Shown here one piece after another: positions 27,445-37,129 of a stretch of DNA of 64,000 nt (the stretch's first letter is position 1; each line of letters starts with the position of its first letter). The stretch spans positions 1,302,001 through 1,366,000 of the forward strand of contig JACJXX010000002.1 in the NCBI GenBank assembly GCA_020636435.1, written 5' to 3'. The notes below the pieces were generated by a model. That model worked only from the letters and a program-made list of their open reading frames with translations, had not been told where the DNA came from and made no database searches. Source of the DNA: Lewinellaceae bacterium (lineage in GTDB: Bacteria; Bacteroidota; Bacteroidia; Chitinophagales; Saprospiraceae). The translations under genes were made by a program, and so were the position numbers.

Positions 27445-29346
27445 ATGCTAAATACCCTAATCGAAATAGGCAAGCAAATCAGCAAAGACAGGCATCCCTG
27501 GGAGGATTTCCTGCTCAACATTAAAGTAAGTGAACGCGATGCACAAAAGAACCAACTCATCCTTCGGATAGTATTTGACCTGGATGCTGATGCAATTAGC
27601 CTTGATGATGGATGGAAGGTTTATAACCCGGATAAACGGCCGGAGTATGGACTGATAGACATTTTAAAAGGAAACAACAAGGCGATTTATGCAGCTACAG
27701 AGCCTGGGAACCTTGATAAACTGGCTAAAGCGCTCTTTGGAAAAGCTGGAAAAGACGGCAGTTTTCCAGAGCTGAGCGAGTTTCAGGCAGCTATCCAAAA
27801 AGAGGCCGTTGACCTCGAAACAAGCGAGCTGTATACTGCATTGACATTGCTCAAGCCTTTTGCTCCGGCATTCTACGAAAAATTTTCAGATGAAAAGGGC
27901 AAGCTGGGGGTCAAGGGTATTGCAACAGGGAGTCAAGATGTACTGGTAGCCGTATATGCTGCGGTAAATAGCGCTGCGAGAGGCTGGGAAAATAAACCGT
28001 TGGCAAAAATGGAAGGCTACCGGGAATTTATGGAAAGAAAATTTTTTACCTCTTCCGCTAAAACGGATAAAAAAACAGCACCCCGGCTTTGTTACGCTAC
28101 TGGCGAAATGAGGGCGGATACAGGCGAAGCCAGCTTTTCTGCGCGATACAATTTGAACAAGCTCTTCCAGTCGACTACCGTTAATTATGCCAGTAATTTT
28201 GAGAAGAAAAATCTTGCAGAGAACTATCGAATCTCGGAAGAAGCAAGGCAATTCCTGGATCGAGGCTCCGAAAGAGTGCTGGCGGATTTTCAGGTAATGA
28301 TTGCGGGCTTGCCACATGCTTGCATTCCACGCCTGCCGATTGGAGGGGAGTACGATTTTGAGGACTACCGGCGCCTTCGCGACCGCACAGATTTGATTTT
28401 CAGGGTTAAAGATGTAGAAAGCATTCTCGGTGACTTAGATTTTCAGGCAGAGGGTGGATGGTATTGGCTTGACTTTTACGGATTTGAATCAGACGGTAAT
28501 TTTCTGAAAGTGACCAATCACATTCGGGATGTAAGTGGTATCCATATACAGAACATGGTGGAACAATTTAAAAAAGCCAGCGCCTCATTGAGCATTTTTC
28601 TTCGAGACAGATTGGTCAACCTCGGCAGGATGTACTACCTGATCCCCGTACGGAAAGACCTGAAAGCCAACCATGCTTTGCAACTCTGTAAAATGGTGCT
28701 GGAGGGGCGCCCTGTGCAAGCGTCTCTTTTGTGGCAACACTTTGCTGACCTGGTTTTATGCCATTGGTATGGCCGGTATAAAGCGTATGCCAATATTACC
28801 GAGCCCAAACGGGATGATATTATTGACCTGCTACTCAGAGAAGCAGTGTTTTCATACCATGCTTTCCGGCATGCATTAATTAACCTGAACCTACTTATTA
28901 TGGAACCAAACCAGATAGTTGAGAACAAAAAAACGGGAGACCAGATAAAGGCCGAAACCCAGGGGTTCCTGGATGAGATGGGCTATTCTTCCAGTCAGCG
29001 AGCCATGTTCTTTCTCGGCAAAGCTTTAAAGCGGGTAGTCAATGTACAGCGACAGGATAAGAAGAATAAGACCGCCCTGGACATGGTCAACTTCAATGGC
29101 CTGGACGAAAGGACTATCCGAAATATGGCGGCTGCCATTATGGAAAAAGGACGACAGTATGATGCGAAATATAAGCTGGCGTCCTCTTTAGAATATGACC
29201 TCAACCGGTTCTTTCAGTTTTTCCCGGCTGGGGAAAATGCCTGGAACATGGATAGCCGCGAAGCTCTATTCTTCTTCCTGGCGGGATATACCCATTATGT
29301 GCCAAGGGGCGGGAACACTGAACCGGAAACTGATTCAATAGACTAA
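27445..29346 (+). CDS. cas8b: Type I-B Cas8b (Csh1/TM1802-like) large Cascade subunit
   Basis: The 633-residue product is assigned to the TM1802/Csh1 type of Cas8b by length, by position as the first gene before cas7-cas5-cas3, and by segments such as VNYASNFEKKNLAENYRIS and the helical C-terminal region (LGKALKRVVNVQRQDKKN...). Cas8b recognises the PAM and helps load Cas3 within Cascade. Where relatives usually carry a zinc-finger-like CxxC pair ahead of the YASNF region, this sequence reads RLCYATGEM with one Cys and no partner pair. The gene ends 19 bp before cas7. Confidence 0.88.
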   Translation: MLNTLIEIGKQISKDRHPWEDFLLNIKVSERDAQKNQLILRIVFDLDADAISLDDGWKVYNPDKRPEYGLIDILKGNNKAIYAATEPGNLDKLAKALFGKAGKDGSFPELSEFQAAIQKEAVDLETSELYTALTLLKPFAPAFYEKFSDEKGKLGVKGIATGSQDVLVAVYAAVNSAARGWENKPLAKMEGYREFMERKFFTSSAKTDKKTAPRLCYATGEMRADTGEASFSARYNLNKLFQSTTVNYASNFEKKNLAENYRISEEARQFLDRGSERVLADFQVMIAGLPHACIPRLPIGGEYDFEDYRRLRDRTDLIFRVKDVESILGDLDFQAEGGWYWLDFYGFESDGNFLKVTNHIRDVSGIHIQNMVEQFKKASASLSIFLRDRLVNLGRMYYLIPVRKDLKANHALQLCKMVLEGRPVQASLLWQHFADLVLCHWYGRYKAYANITEPKRDDIIDLLLREAVFSYHAFRHALINLNLLIMEPNQIVENKKTGDQIKAETQGFLDEMGYSSSQRAMFFLGKALKRVVNVQRQDKKNKTALDMVNFNGLDERTIRNMAAAIMEKGRQYDAKYKLASSLEYDLNRFFQFFPAGENAWNMDSREALFFFLAGYTHYVPRGGNTEPETDSID

Positions 29347-29365
29347 ACCAAAATCACAAAAAATC

Positions 29366-30379
29366 ATGGAACAAATCATCCAAAACAATTCTGACTTTCT
29401 CTTTTTGTACGAAGCCATCTTGAGCAATCCCAACGGGGATCCCGACCAGGAAAACAAGCCCCGGATGGATTATGATACCCGCACGAATTTAGTAACCGAT
29501 GTACGCCTGAAACGATACATCCGGGAATTCCTGAAACAAAATGGGCAGGAGATTTTCGTGGATATGGAAGGAGATAGCAAGGTCGGGATGGATAAAAGGC
29601 TTGAAAACATCCTGGTTGCTATTTGGGATAATGATGAAGCGATGAAGGAAATAATCGGCGATGAGAAATTATTCAATGTATACAGAAACGATGTCAGGCA
29701 GGAGGATGCCGAAAAAACAATGAAGAAATTATTCAATAAAAAAACGGAGAACAAAGAGGTCAACCGGGCCATATTAACCGGTTTAGTCAAACGCCGGTTT
29801 GCAGATATTCGGATGTTTGGCAGCGCTTTTGCGGTAGAGGGGTTCAACAAAGCCCTGACCGGCCCGATACAACTCAACTGGGGGTACAGCCTGAATGAAG
29901 TATATCTGGTGGATAGCAGTACCATCTCTTCCATTATGAATGAAGACAGCAGCACCTTTGGAAAGGACTACCGCGTTAAGTATAGCTTACTCGCTTTTCA
30001 TGGCTCTGTCAATAAATATGCAGCCCAAACCACAGGGCTGACAGAAACCGACCTCAAAACTTTTCGAGAGGGCCTATGGAATGGCATTTCAGCCAGCCCA
30101 ACCCGTTCAAAGCTAAATCAGTACCCCAAATTTTTCCTGGAATTGGTGTATAACGAAGGATACCACAATGGGCATTTCGGCGATCTGCGCAATTTAATAG
30201 AAGCCAGGATACAAGGCGAAAAAAAGCCCCAGGAAGTAACTCAATTCACCGATCTTGTACTTGACTTCAGCCATTTGGAAGACATCCTGGAAGGACAAGC
30301 CGGAACGGATAAACCACTCAAAGAAGTTATCATACGGGCGGCGGCAGGTGTGACAAATCCGGCTCAAACATGGATTTGA
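29366..30379 (+). CDS. cas7: Type I-B Cas7 (Csh2) Cascade backbone protein
   Basis: The 337-residue protein has the Csh2 signature near the N-terminus (FLYEAILSNPNGDPDQENKP, then RMDYDTRTNLVTDVRLKRYI) and the central KRRFADIRMFGSAFAVEG. Multiple copies coat the crRNA spacer in the Cascade complex. The RRM-like core and thumb regions appear complete. Its stop overlaps the cas5 start by 10 bases, indicating translational coupling. Confidence 0.95.
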   Translation: MEQIIQNNSDFLFLYEAILSNPNGDPDQENKPRMDYDTRTNLVTDVRLKRYIREFLKQNGQEIFVDMEGDSKVGMDKRLENILVAIWDNDEAMKEIIGDEKLFNVYRNDVRQEDAEKTMKKLFNKKTENKEVNRAILTGLVKRRFADIRMFGSAFAVEGFNKALTGPIQLNWGYSLNEVYLVDSSTISSIMNEDSSTFGKDYRVKYSLLAFHGSVNKYAAQTTGLTETDLKTFREGLWNGISASPTRSKLNQYPKFFLELVYNEGYHNGHFGDLRNLIEARIQGEKKPQEVTQFTDLVLDFSHLEDILEGQAGTDKPLKEVIIRAAAGVTNPAQTWI

Positions 30380-31137
30380 TCACGCTGGAACTGCACGGTA
30401 AATTCGCCCATTTCCGTAAATATTATGGCAATAATACCGCTTTGAGCTATGCTTTGCCGCCACGTACAACGCTCACGGGCATTTTTGCCGCATTGCTGGG
30501 AAGAGAACGCGATTCGTATTATCGGGAAATGGCTGCCAGCCATCTTCGCATAGGGGTTGGCATAATGCATCCGGTAAAAAAGTCATTTCACCGCCTCAAT
30601 AATCTGATGATCAAAGGCGGAGGGGATTTCAGAGGGCGATCAGGCCCGGTGCAGACCCCTTATGAAATGGTAACTGCCTGGAATCTGCGAACTGGATTAG
30701 TGGCATATCAAATTTTTCTTTCTGCCCATGAGCCAGGAGAAACATTATTGGCCGAAATATCCAAGCGGCTGGAGGATAAGGATTATACCTACAACCTGAG
30801 TTTAGGGCCGGCCTTTTGTCACGCGCAAGTAGCCAACGTGCAGCGACTTCCCACCGAAAGTTGGCACACTCATGTGGCAAATGAAGAACCTCTGGAATTT
30901 ATTTCAGCAGTTCCCATTGACCTAATCAATGCAATTCTTCCCGGCAATGGCCGTGTTGTCATTGAAGAAGAAATGTTGCCGGGAGAATTTTTGGACAACT
31001 TCGACAGAGAGCTTAAATCCTTGCATAAGGTTTTGTTTACTACCTCCGGGCATCCTTTGTCCGTGAAATTCACAGGGCAGTATCACTTCTTTAAAACAGG
31101 AACTGGGCGACAAAACTTTGTTTTTCTGGAAACCTAA
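30370..31137 (+). CDS. cas5: Type I-B Cas5
   Basis: At 255 residues, it begins MDLITLELHGKFAHFRKYY, the Cas5 RAMP start, followed by the LPPRTTLTGIFAALLGRERD segment characteristic of Cas5b/Cas5h. Cas5 binds the 5' handle of the crRNA and links it to Cas8. It overlaps cas7 and ends 9 bp before cas3. In type I-B processing is normally by Cas6, present downstream. Confidence 0.93.
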   Translation: MDLITLELHGKFAHFRKYYGNNTALSYALPPRTTLTGIFAALLGRERDSYYREMAASHLRIGVGIMHPVKKSFHRLNNLMIKGGGDFRGRSGPVQTPYEMVTAWNLRTGLVAYQIFLSAHEPGETLLAEISKRLEDKDYTYNLSLGPAFCHAQVANVQRLPTESWHTHVANEEPLEFISAVPIDLINAILPGNGRVVIEEEMLPGEFLDNFDRELKSLHKVLFTTSGHPLSVKFTGQYHFFKTGTGRQNFVFLET

Positions 31138-31146
31138 ATTGATGCT

Positions 31147-33630
31147 ATGGAATTCTTTTCGCATGCTGAAACCAGGCAGGATAAAACACGGCGCGGCAGT
31201 AAAACCATGCTGGTACATACCAATGGTGTCCGGGAAAAGGCTATGACGCATTTTTTATCAAGCCTCAATTTTTCCTATTCTTCTGAGCAGGTCTCTGGCT
31301 TACTCCACGATGTGTGTCAATTGCATGACCTGGGGAAATACACCCAATTTTTCCAGGCTTATCTGCTGGGAGAACAAGTAGACCCCCAGAAGAAAAGCCA
31401 TGCCCGGTTGGGGGCATATGCTATTTATGAAAAATGGTTAGATAAGGACCCTGTACTGGCTTATTGGGGATACTTTTTGATCAAGAACCACCATACTTCT
31501 TTGCACTGGCCCAAGGATGGAGATAAGGAAACCTTGATCAAAAATAGCGAGTACTCTGACAAAGTAAAGCTTTTCCAGGAGCAAGGTGCGACATTGATGC
31601 CACATTGGGCGCAAATAACGGCTGAACTGGATATGCCAAACCTCTCGGCATTTGTGAAAATTCCCGAATATCGCCAGTTTAGGAAACTCGTTACTGACTT
31701 AGTAAAAAACAGGGCAGACATACAGGACTACTTTTTTCTCAATTACCTTTTCTCCCTGTTAATTGAAGCCGATAAACTGGATGCGTCTCAAACAGCGCCT
31801 TACACTCGAATCCCCTTGCCGGCCGATGCTGTAGACGAGGCCATCACTGCTAAGCAGAGTAAAAATACTCCTCAAAATCGCCTCCGTCAGCAGGTGAGAG
31901 CGGAAGTGATCCGGGCTTTAGAGCAGAAAGGCATACTCCATTACCACCTCTTTACTCTAACAGCTCCAACCGGTATTGGTAAAACGTTGACCGCCCTGGA
32001 TTTTGCTCTAAAGCTTAGAGACAAAATACCTGGGCGCCCACAGATCATTACAGCACTGCCTTTCATCAATATTATAGAGCAGACGCTGAAAGAATATGAA
32101 AAAGTGTTAGGCGATAGCGCTGCCAGTATTTTGGGGCATTACCAGTATGCAGATATTTTTCGGGATGCTGAAAAGGATGATGAAAACAAAAACGAAAACG
32201 ATGCTGAACGGGATTATTCCCAACGCCGGATGCAATTGAATACCTGGCAATCTGATGTTGTAGTTACCTCTTTTGTACAGTTATTGCAAACCCTCATCAG
32301 CAACCGAAACCGGATGTTGCTCAAGTTCAATCATCTGGCGAACGCCATTGTCATCATGGATGAGGTACAGAATATTTCACTGGAAAAGGCGCCCTTCATT
32401 GGTAGCATGATCTATTACTGCGCTCGCTTTCTCAATACGAGGTTTATCCTGATGACCGCTACCAAGCCCATGATCTTTGAACTGGCGCAACGGGAAATTA
32501 TCGGGAGAAATGAAAAAGAAGCCAATATTTTAGCTGAAATAAAAGAGTTGTTGCCTGATCCAAAACGGATTTATCAGGAATTTAACCGTACTAAGATCGT
32601 TCCTCTTCTTGATCCGCAGCTAACATCGGAGGACGAATTTTGCGCCTTGTTCGCCAAACACTGGCAGGCAGGACAATCCTGTCTGATCGTTTGCAACAAG
32701 GTAAACAGGTCTTTAGCGGTATTCAATACTATTAAAACTTATCTGGAACAGAAAAAATTAAATAATCCAGTTTACTACCTCAGTACTAATGTTCTCCCGG
32801 TAGATCGCAGCGGGGTCATTGACGAGCTAAAGAATTTGCTGGCGCCGGATGGCCCCAAGCCTATTTTGGTAGCTACTCAAGTAGTTGAGGCTGGTATCGA
32901 CCTGGATTTTGATTGCGGATTTCGCGATCTGGGCCCCATTGATGCGATAGTGCAGGTGGCCGGACGGATCAACCGGGAAAACAATATTGAAAGAACCGGT
33001 TCACCGTTGTATGTATTTGATTTCGGAGATTGCGCAGATGTGTATAGCATCCTGACCGCAGATCAGGCTAAAAAAGCACTGGGCAAGCAGCCAATTGAAG
33101 AACCGGACTATTTTGATTTGGTAGACACTTATTTTGGCAAAGTTGCCGACGAGGATATGGTGGATTATTCAGAGGCGCGGGCAAGGTTTAAAGGGGTGCA
33201 AACGATCTATTATACCGATGGGTTAAACCTAAAAGGCCAGGCACGGCCGGAGCGTATCCCAGTTAGTGATTTTCAGGTCATTAAAAATGCACCTTTTTAT
33301 ACTACTGTTTTTATTGAGAAATCCGAGGAGGCAAAAGTGGCCCGGCTGGCTTTCCTGAAAATGCTGGCAACCCGGGATAAGGAAGGAAAACGAAAATTGA
33401 AATCACTATTCGATAAAGATCATCGAAATGTTTTTCAACAACATACGCTCCCTGTTCCCACGACTTATACCGCGGGCCTTCCTTTTTTGGTTCCTGACTT
33501 TCCGGATTTGAAGATTTTATACGTCGCCCATGATCAAGTGCTCAAATGGTATGAGTTTCCAGAAACGGGATTCAAGAGAGAACAAGCAAAAAAGGAAATG
33601 GATGAACAAAAAAAGGGGTTAATCTTATGA
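31147..33630 (+). CDS. cas3: Cas3 helicase-nuclease (HD fused to SF2 helicase)
   Basis: The 827-residue protein begins with an HD nuclease domain (LVHTNGV; HD pair at residues 60-61 in QLHDLGKY; further His in SHARLGAYAIY and IKNHHTSLHW). The SF2 helicase has Walker A APTGIGKTLTAL near residue 277, motif II VIMDEVQNIS near 404 (DEVQ in place of DExH), motif III LMTATKP, and C-terminal motifs ATQVVEAGIDLDFD and VAGRINRE. It is recruited by Cascade to shred target DNA. All expected catalytic motifs are present. The next gene begins about 145 bp downstream. Confidence 0.95.
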   Translation: MEFFSHAETRQDKTRRGSKTMLVHTNGVREKAMTHFLSSLNFSYSSEQVSGLLHDVCQLHDLGKYTQFFQAYLLGEQVDPQKKSHARLGAYAIYEKWLDKDPVLAYWGYFLIKNHHTSLHWPKDGDKETLIKNSEYSDKVKLFQEQGATLMPHWAQITAELDMPNLSAFVKIPEYRQFRKLVTDLVKNRADIQDYFFLNYLFSLLIEADKLDASQTAPYTRIPLPADAVDEAITAKQSKNTPQNRLRQQVRAEVIRALEQKGILHYHLFTLTAPTGIGKTLTALDFALKLRDKIPGRPQIITALPFINIIEQTLKEYEKVLGDSAASILGHYQYADIFRDAEKDDENKNENDAERDYSQRRMQLNTWQSDVVVTSFVQLLQTLISNRNRMLLKFNHLANAIVIMDEVQNISLEKAPFIGSMIYYCARFLNTRFILMTATKPMIFELAQREIIGRNEKEANILAEIKELLPDPKRIYQEFNRTKIVPLLDPQLTSEDEFCALFAKHWQAGQSCLIVCNKVNRSLAVFNTIKTYLEQKKLNNPVYYLSTNVLPVDRSGVIDELKNLLAPDGPKPILVATQVVEAGIDLDFDCGFRDLGPIDAIVQVAGRINRENNIERTGSPLYVFDFGDCADVYSILTADQAKKALGKQPIEEPDYFDLVDTYFGKVADEDMVDYSEARARFKGVQTIYYTDGLNLKGQARPERIPVSDFQVIKNAPFYTTVFIEKSEEAKVARLAFLKMLATRDKEGKRKLKSLFDKDHRNVFQQHTLPVPTTYTAGLPFLVPDFPDLKILYVAHDQVLKWYEFPETGFKREQAKKEMDEQKKGLIL

Positions 33631-33775
33631 AAATCATCCTGTATCTCCACCTTATTGAACTCTCAAAACCATATCATGATAATTTGAGAAAAAAACACCA
33701 CACCTCAAGCATTTTACAATCATTTCCCTTAAATTGATGTTTTTAATGAGAAATTTTCTCATAACAAACACGAAT

Positions 33776-35089
33776 ATGCTACAGGAATTCTCAGTCGGAA
33801 ACTACCTGTCTTTCAAAGATGCGGTTAAACTTGACTTGTCTACGGCAGGGATCACAGAATATCCAGAAAATGCATTTGAAGCTGGCAAAAAGAAGCTGCT
33901 CAAGGGTGCTGTAGTTTACGGGGCCAATTCGAGCGGGAAAACCAACCTGCTGCGGGCCATGTCGAAAATGAGGCATTTTGTACTGAACTCCTCGAAGGGA
34001 TCTTCGCAGGATGAGATCGGGGTCTCGCCCTTTTTGTTAAACCCGGAGACGGAGCACCGGCCCAGCTTTTTTGAATTGCTCTTTTTCCTCGATGGCAGGC
34101 GGTATCGGTATGGTTTTGAAGCAACTCGAGAAAAAGTGCATGGAGAATGGTTGTTTGTCAGGAGCAGCCAGCAAGAAAAGCCCTTGTTTGTCAGAGAACT
34201 GGACGGCATTGAGGTCATGGACGGCTTTCGGGAGGGAGCAGGGCTGGAAGAAAAAACCCGGGACAATGCACTTTTTTTGAGTGTAGCCGACCAATTTAAT
34301 GGCAAATTATCCCAGGCTATTATGGCCTGGTTCCGGCAGTGGAACACCATTTCCGGCCTTCAGCATGAAGCATATCAGGCGGTGACGTTCAAAATGTTGG
34401 AGGACGAAAAGTGCAAACCCTTATTTACCAGATTTTTGAAACAGCTGGACCTGGGCTTTCATGCTTTTCAGGTCGTAAAAGAACCGTTCAACCCTTCACA
34501 CCTGCCTGAAAACCTGCCTGCTGAGGTTTTAAAGCAGGTCATGGAAGATCTGAAGGAAGGAACCATGGTTTCCATAGAAACCCTCCATAAAGTATATAAT
34601 GATGATGGCAATGAAGTTGGCGTTAAAGAGTTCAATCTCAGAACTCAGGAGTCAGCCGGCACCAATAAGGTGTTCAATATGCTGGGGCCTATCTTTAATG
34701 CATTGATAAGCGGCGGCGTATTAGTAGTGGATGAGTTGGGCTCCTCCATGCATCCACTTCTGACTAAAGCCATTGTATCCCTCTTCAATTCCGAAGAACA
34801 CAACCCGAATAATGCCCAGCTCATTTTCGCGACGCATGACACCAACCTGCTCAGTTACGGCAACTTCCGAAGAGACCAGATTTATTTTATTGAAAAAGAT
34901 TATTACGGAGCGTCTAGCCTTTACTCTTTGGTTGAATACAAGGAAGAAGGAGGTAAGACCATCAGAAAAGACCGCTCTTTTGAAAAAGATTACATCCACG
35001 GCCGTTACGGCGGCATTCCTTATATCGGCGACTTCTCAAAAATGATGAGTGAATGGCGAGAAAGAGCAAAATTGACAATGCCATCCTAA
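33776..35089 (+). CDS. RloA/AbiLii-like AAA ATPase
   Basis: The ATG at 33776 is chosen because MLQEFSVGNYLSFKDAVKL is the typical beginning of these ATPases; the upstream extension is unlike them. Walker A is VVYGANSSGKTNLLRAM and Walker B/signature region is GVLVVDELGSSMHPLL, with the H-loop in IFATHDTNLL. This is the ABC/SMC-like ATPase of the RloA/AbiLii and OLD-type group (COG1106). It overlaps a RloB/TOPRIM gene by 37 bases. Such pairs act as abortive-infection defence. Located between cas3 and cas6, interrupting the cas gene order. Confidence 0.88.
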   Translation: MLQEFSVGNYLSFKDAVKLDLSTAGITEYPENAFEAGKKKLLKGAVVYGANSSGKTNLLRAMSKMRHFVLNSSKGSSQDEIGVSPFLLNPETEHRPSFFELLFFLDGRRYRYGFEATREKVHGEWLFVRSSQQEKPLFVRELDGIEVMDGFREGAGLEEKTRDNALFLSVADQFNGKLSQAIMAWFRQWNTISGLQHEAYQAVTFKMLEDEKCKPLFTRFLKQLDLGFHAFQVVKEPFNPSHLPENLPAEVLKQVMEDLKEGTMVSIETLHKVYNDDGNEVGVKEFNLRTQESAGTNKVFNMLGPIFNALISGGVLVVDELGSSMHPLLTKAIVSLFNSEEHNPNNAQLIFATHDTNLLSYGNFRRDQIYFIEKDYYGASSLYSLVEYKEEGGKTIRKDRSFEKDYIHGRYGGIPYIGDFSKMMSEWRERAKLTMPS

Positions 35090-35742
35090 AGCGCCGAGCC
35101 CGAAAAGAGCAACAGCGTAAGAAAGGACAACGGGCTATCCGGAAATTTATCCTCATCGTTTGCGAGGGGGAAAAAACCGAGCCCAATTACTTCAATGTTT
35201 TTAGAAAAGACTTACCCAAAGGCGTACTTGAGAATTATGCCATTGAAGTAGATGGTACAGGCAGGAATACATTAAGCATGGTGGAAGAAGCCATTCGAAT
35301 CCGCAACGAAAGAGAAAAGGGACATGGCCGGAAATATGATCAGGTGTGGGTAGTTTTTGACCGGGATGGTTTTCCTGCTCAGCAATTCAATGAGGCTATC
35401 TGGAAGGCGGAAAAAGAGGGCCTGCAAAATGCCTGGTCGAACGAAGCTTTTGAAATATGGTATTTGCTTCATTTCCATTTCTTCCAAAACGGCATGAGCC
35501 GTGAGGATTATAAGCCGCTGATCGAAAGAGAATTATCTGCAAAGATGGGCGCTGCATTCAAATACGAGAAGAATATGCCGGAAATGTATGCTCTGCTCAA
35601 GAAATATGGTGACAGAGAACAGGCCATCTTGTGGGCGGGGTCATTAGACCAAATTTTTGCAGGAAGAACAGATTTTTCCGACCATAATCCGTGTACAAAG
35701 ATATATCTTTTGATTCAGGAGCTTTTAAAGCTAAAAGGATAA
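35053..35742 (+). CDS. RloB/AbiLi-like TOPRIM-domain protein
   Basis: The 229-residue protein has a basic N-terminus (KRRARKEQQRKKGQRAIRKF), then the RloB/TOPRIM core: ILIVCEGEKTEPNYF with the conserved Glu, and VWVVFDRDGFPAQQF with the Asp pair, then NEAFEIWYLLHF. These residues bind metal in TOPRIM nucleases. It overlaps the RloA-like ATPase gene, and the pair resembles AbiL, RloAB and, more distantly, PARIS (AriA/AriB) defence systems. The effector is probably this protein, held in check or loaded by the ATPase; that is inference from related systems. Confidence 0.87.
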   Translation: MARKSKIDNAILKRRARKEQQRKKGQRAIRKFILIVCEGEKTEPNYFNVFRKDLPKGVLENYAIEVDGTGRNTLSMVEEAIRIRNEREKGHGRKYDQVWVVFDRDGFPAQQFNEAIWKAEKEGLQNAWSNEAFEIWYLLHFHFFQNGMSREDYKPLIERELSAKMGAAFKYEKNMPEMYALLKKYGDREQAILWAGSLDQIFAGRTDFSDHNPCTKIYLLIQELLKLKG

Positions 35743-35795
35743 CTTGGCTCTGTTACATTGATGTTTATGCTATCGAGGCAAAAAAAATTCCGCCC

Positions 35796-36458
35796 ATGCC
35801 CAAACTCACCCACCTCACCTTCCCCGAACTCCATCTCCCCACCCGCAGCGCCCATCATCTGCGCGGCTACTTCGGCCGCCTGTTCCAGGAACACAGCCCC
35901 TTGCTGCACAACCACCTGGAGGGGGGAGCGTTGCGGTATGCCTATCCTTTGGTACAGTACAAAGTGTTGGGCGGGTTGCCCGTGCTGGTCGGCATAGGGG
36001 AAGGGGCGCAGTTGCTCATCGAGCTGTTCCTCCGCATCCGGGAACTGGACATCGACGGGCAGCGGTATCCTCTCCACCACAAGGACCTCCGCTGCGAGGA
36101 GGTGGCCGCCGGGTACTCTGAAAACCTGCACACCTACACGTTCCGCACCCTGTGGATGGCCCTCAACCAAAAGAACTTCGCCGAGTACGTGCAGTTGCCG
36201 CCCGGCCGGCAGGAGCAGCGCCTGGCAGGCCTGCTGCGCAACCAAATCCTGGCCGCCTTCAAGGGCATGGGCGCCTGGCTGGAACCCGATCAGCGCATCC
36301 TGACGCAGGTGCAGCTTCGGCAGAAAACCACGAGCTTCAAGGACCAGCAGATGCTCGCCTTCGAGGGGCAGTTCACCACCAACGCGGTGCTGCCGAAGTG
36401 GATTGGGATTGGCAAAGCGGTGTCAAGGGGGTTCGGGACGGTGGAGCGGGTGGAATAA
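35796..36458 (+). CDS. cas6: Cas6 crRNA-processing endonuclease
   Basis: The start at 35796 (MPKLTHLTFPELHLPTRSAH) gives a normal Cas6 RAMP opening; an in-frame extension back to 35691 overlaps RloB and is probably spurious. The C-terminal glycine-rich motif is clear (IGIGKAVSRGFGTVERVE). The product is about 220 residues. It should cut the repeat RNA to leave the 8-base ATTGAAAC handle. The gene is markedly more GC-rich than cas8b-cas3 upstream and the toxin-antitoxin genes downstream, and matches cas1-cas2-cas4. Confidence 0.9.
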   Translation: MPKLTHLTFPELHLPTRSAHHLRGYFGRLFQEHSPLLHNHLEGGALRYAYPLVQYKVLGGLPVLVGIGEGAQLLIELFLRIRELDIDGQRYPLHHKDLRCEEVAAGYSENLHTYTFRTLWMALNQKNFAEYVQLPPGRQEQRLAGLLRNQILAAFKGMGAWLEPDQRILTQVQLRQKTTSFKDQQMLAFEGQFTTNAVLPKWIGIGKAVSRGFGTVERVE

Positions 36459-36514
36459 AAGAATCCATTTTTTTGCGTATCTTTAGAGAAAAATTTCAAG
36501 AAGAATAAATCAAG

Positions 36515-37129
36515 ATGAGGTCGGAAACATTTGGAGAGTTCATCAGGAAAAAGCGGATTGAAAGAGGGTTGACATTAAGGCAGGTGTCAAATACGGTAGA
36601 TATTGACCAATCAACAATGAGTAAGATCGAAAGGAATGAACTGATGGCGCCTCAGAGGATAATCAAACCGCTATCCGAAAAGTTAGGTGTCGAATACCGG
36701 GAATTGCAGATAAAATACCTGTGTGAAAAAATTTACTACGAACTCAAACAAGAAGATTATTCAATAGAATCATTGAAGATAGTCAAAAAGCGGCTTGAGC
36801 GGGAAAAAGAAGGGACCAGTTATGAGATAGAGCGGAAACAATTGATAAAACGGGTCAGGGATTATTTCAGGAATAAACCGATAGATAAAGCCTGGATATT
36901 TGGGTCATTCGCGAGGAGCCAGGAAAGTTACGACAGCGACATAGATATAATTGTAAAGTTTAAGCAGCCAAACAACCTGGACTTATTTGATTACGTGGGG
37001 TTGAAAATAGGCCTGGAAGAAATAACGGGAAGGCAAGTAGACCTGGTTGAAGAAGGTTATTTACTCCCCAATGCAAAGAAAAAAATAGAGGAAGAAAAAG
37101 TATTGATCTATGAGCGCAAGGCCGGATGA
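36515..37129 (+). CDS. XRE helix-turn-helix fused to MNT nucleotidyltransferase (MntA-like antitoxin)
   Basis: Residues 1-65 are an XRE/cro helix-turn-helix (FGEFIRKKRIERGLTLRQVS, then DQSTMSKIERNEL). A linker leads to a minimal nucleotidyltransferase at about residues 125-200 with the GSF-x10-DxD signature (IFGSFARSQESYDSDIDIIV) and the third acidic residue in GRQVDLVEEG. MntA antitoxins AMPylate their HEPN partner to neutralise it. The HTH fusion suggests that this protein also represses its own promoter. A TATCTTTA motif lies some 35 bp upstream. Overlaps hepT by 20 bases; lies between cas6 and cas1. Confidence 0.88.
   Translation: MRSETFGEFIRKKRIERGLTLRQVSNTVDIDQSTMSKIERNELMAPQRIIKPLSEKLGVEYRELQIKYLCEKIYYELKQEDYSIESLKIVKKRLEREKEGTSYEIERKQLIKRVRDYFRNKPIDKAWIFGSFARSQESYDSDIDIIVKFKQPNNLDLFDYVGLKIGLEEITGRQVDLVEEGYLLPNAKKKIEEEKVLIYERKAG

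Noticed and set aside
35691..35795. In-frame N-terminal extension of cas6 overlapping RloB
   Set aside because: The extra residues do not fit a Cas6 start; MPKLTHLTFPEL at 35796 does.
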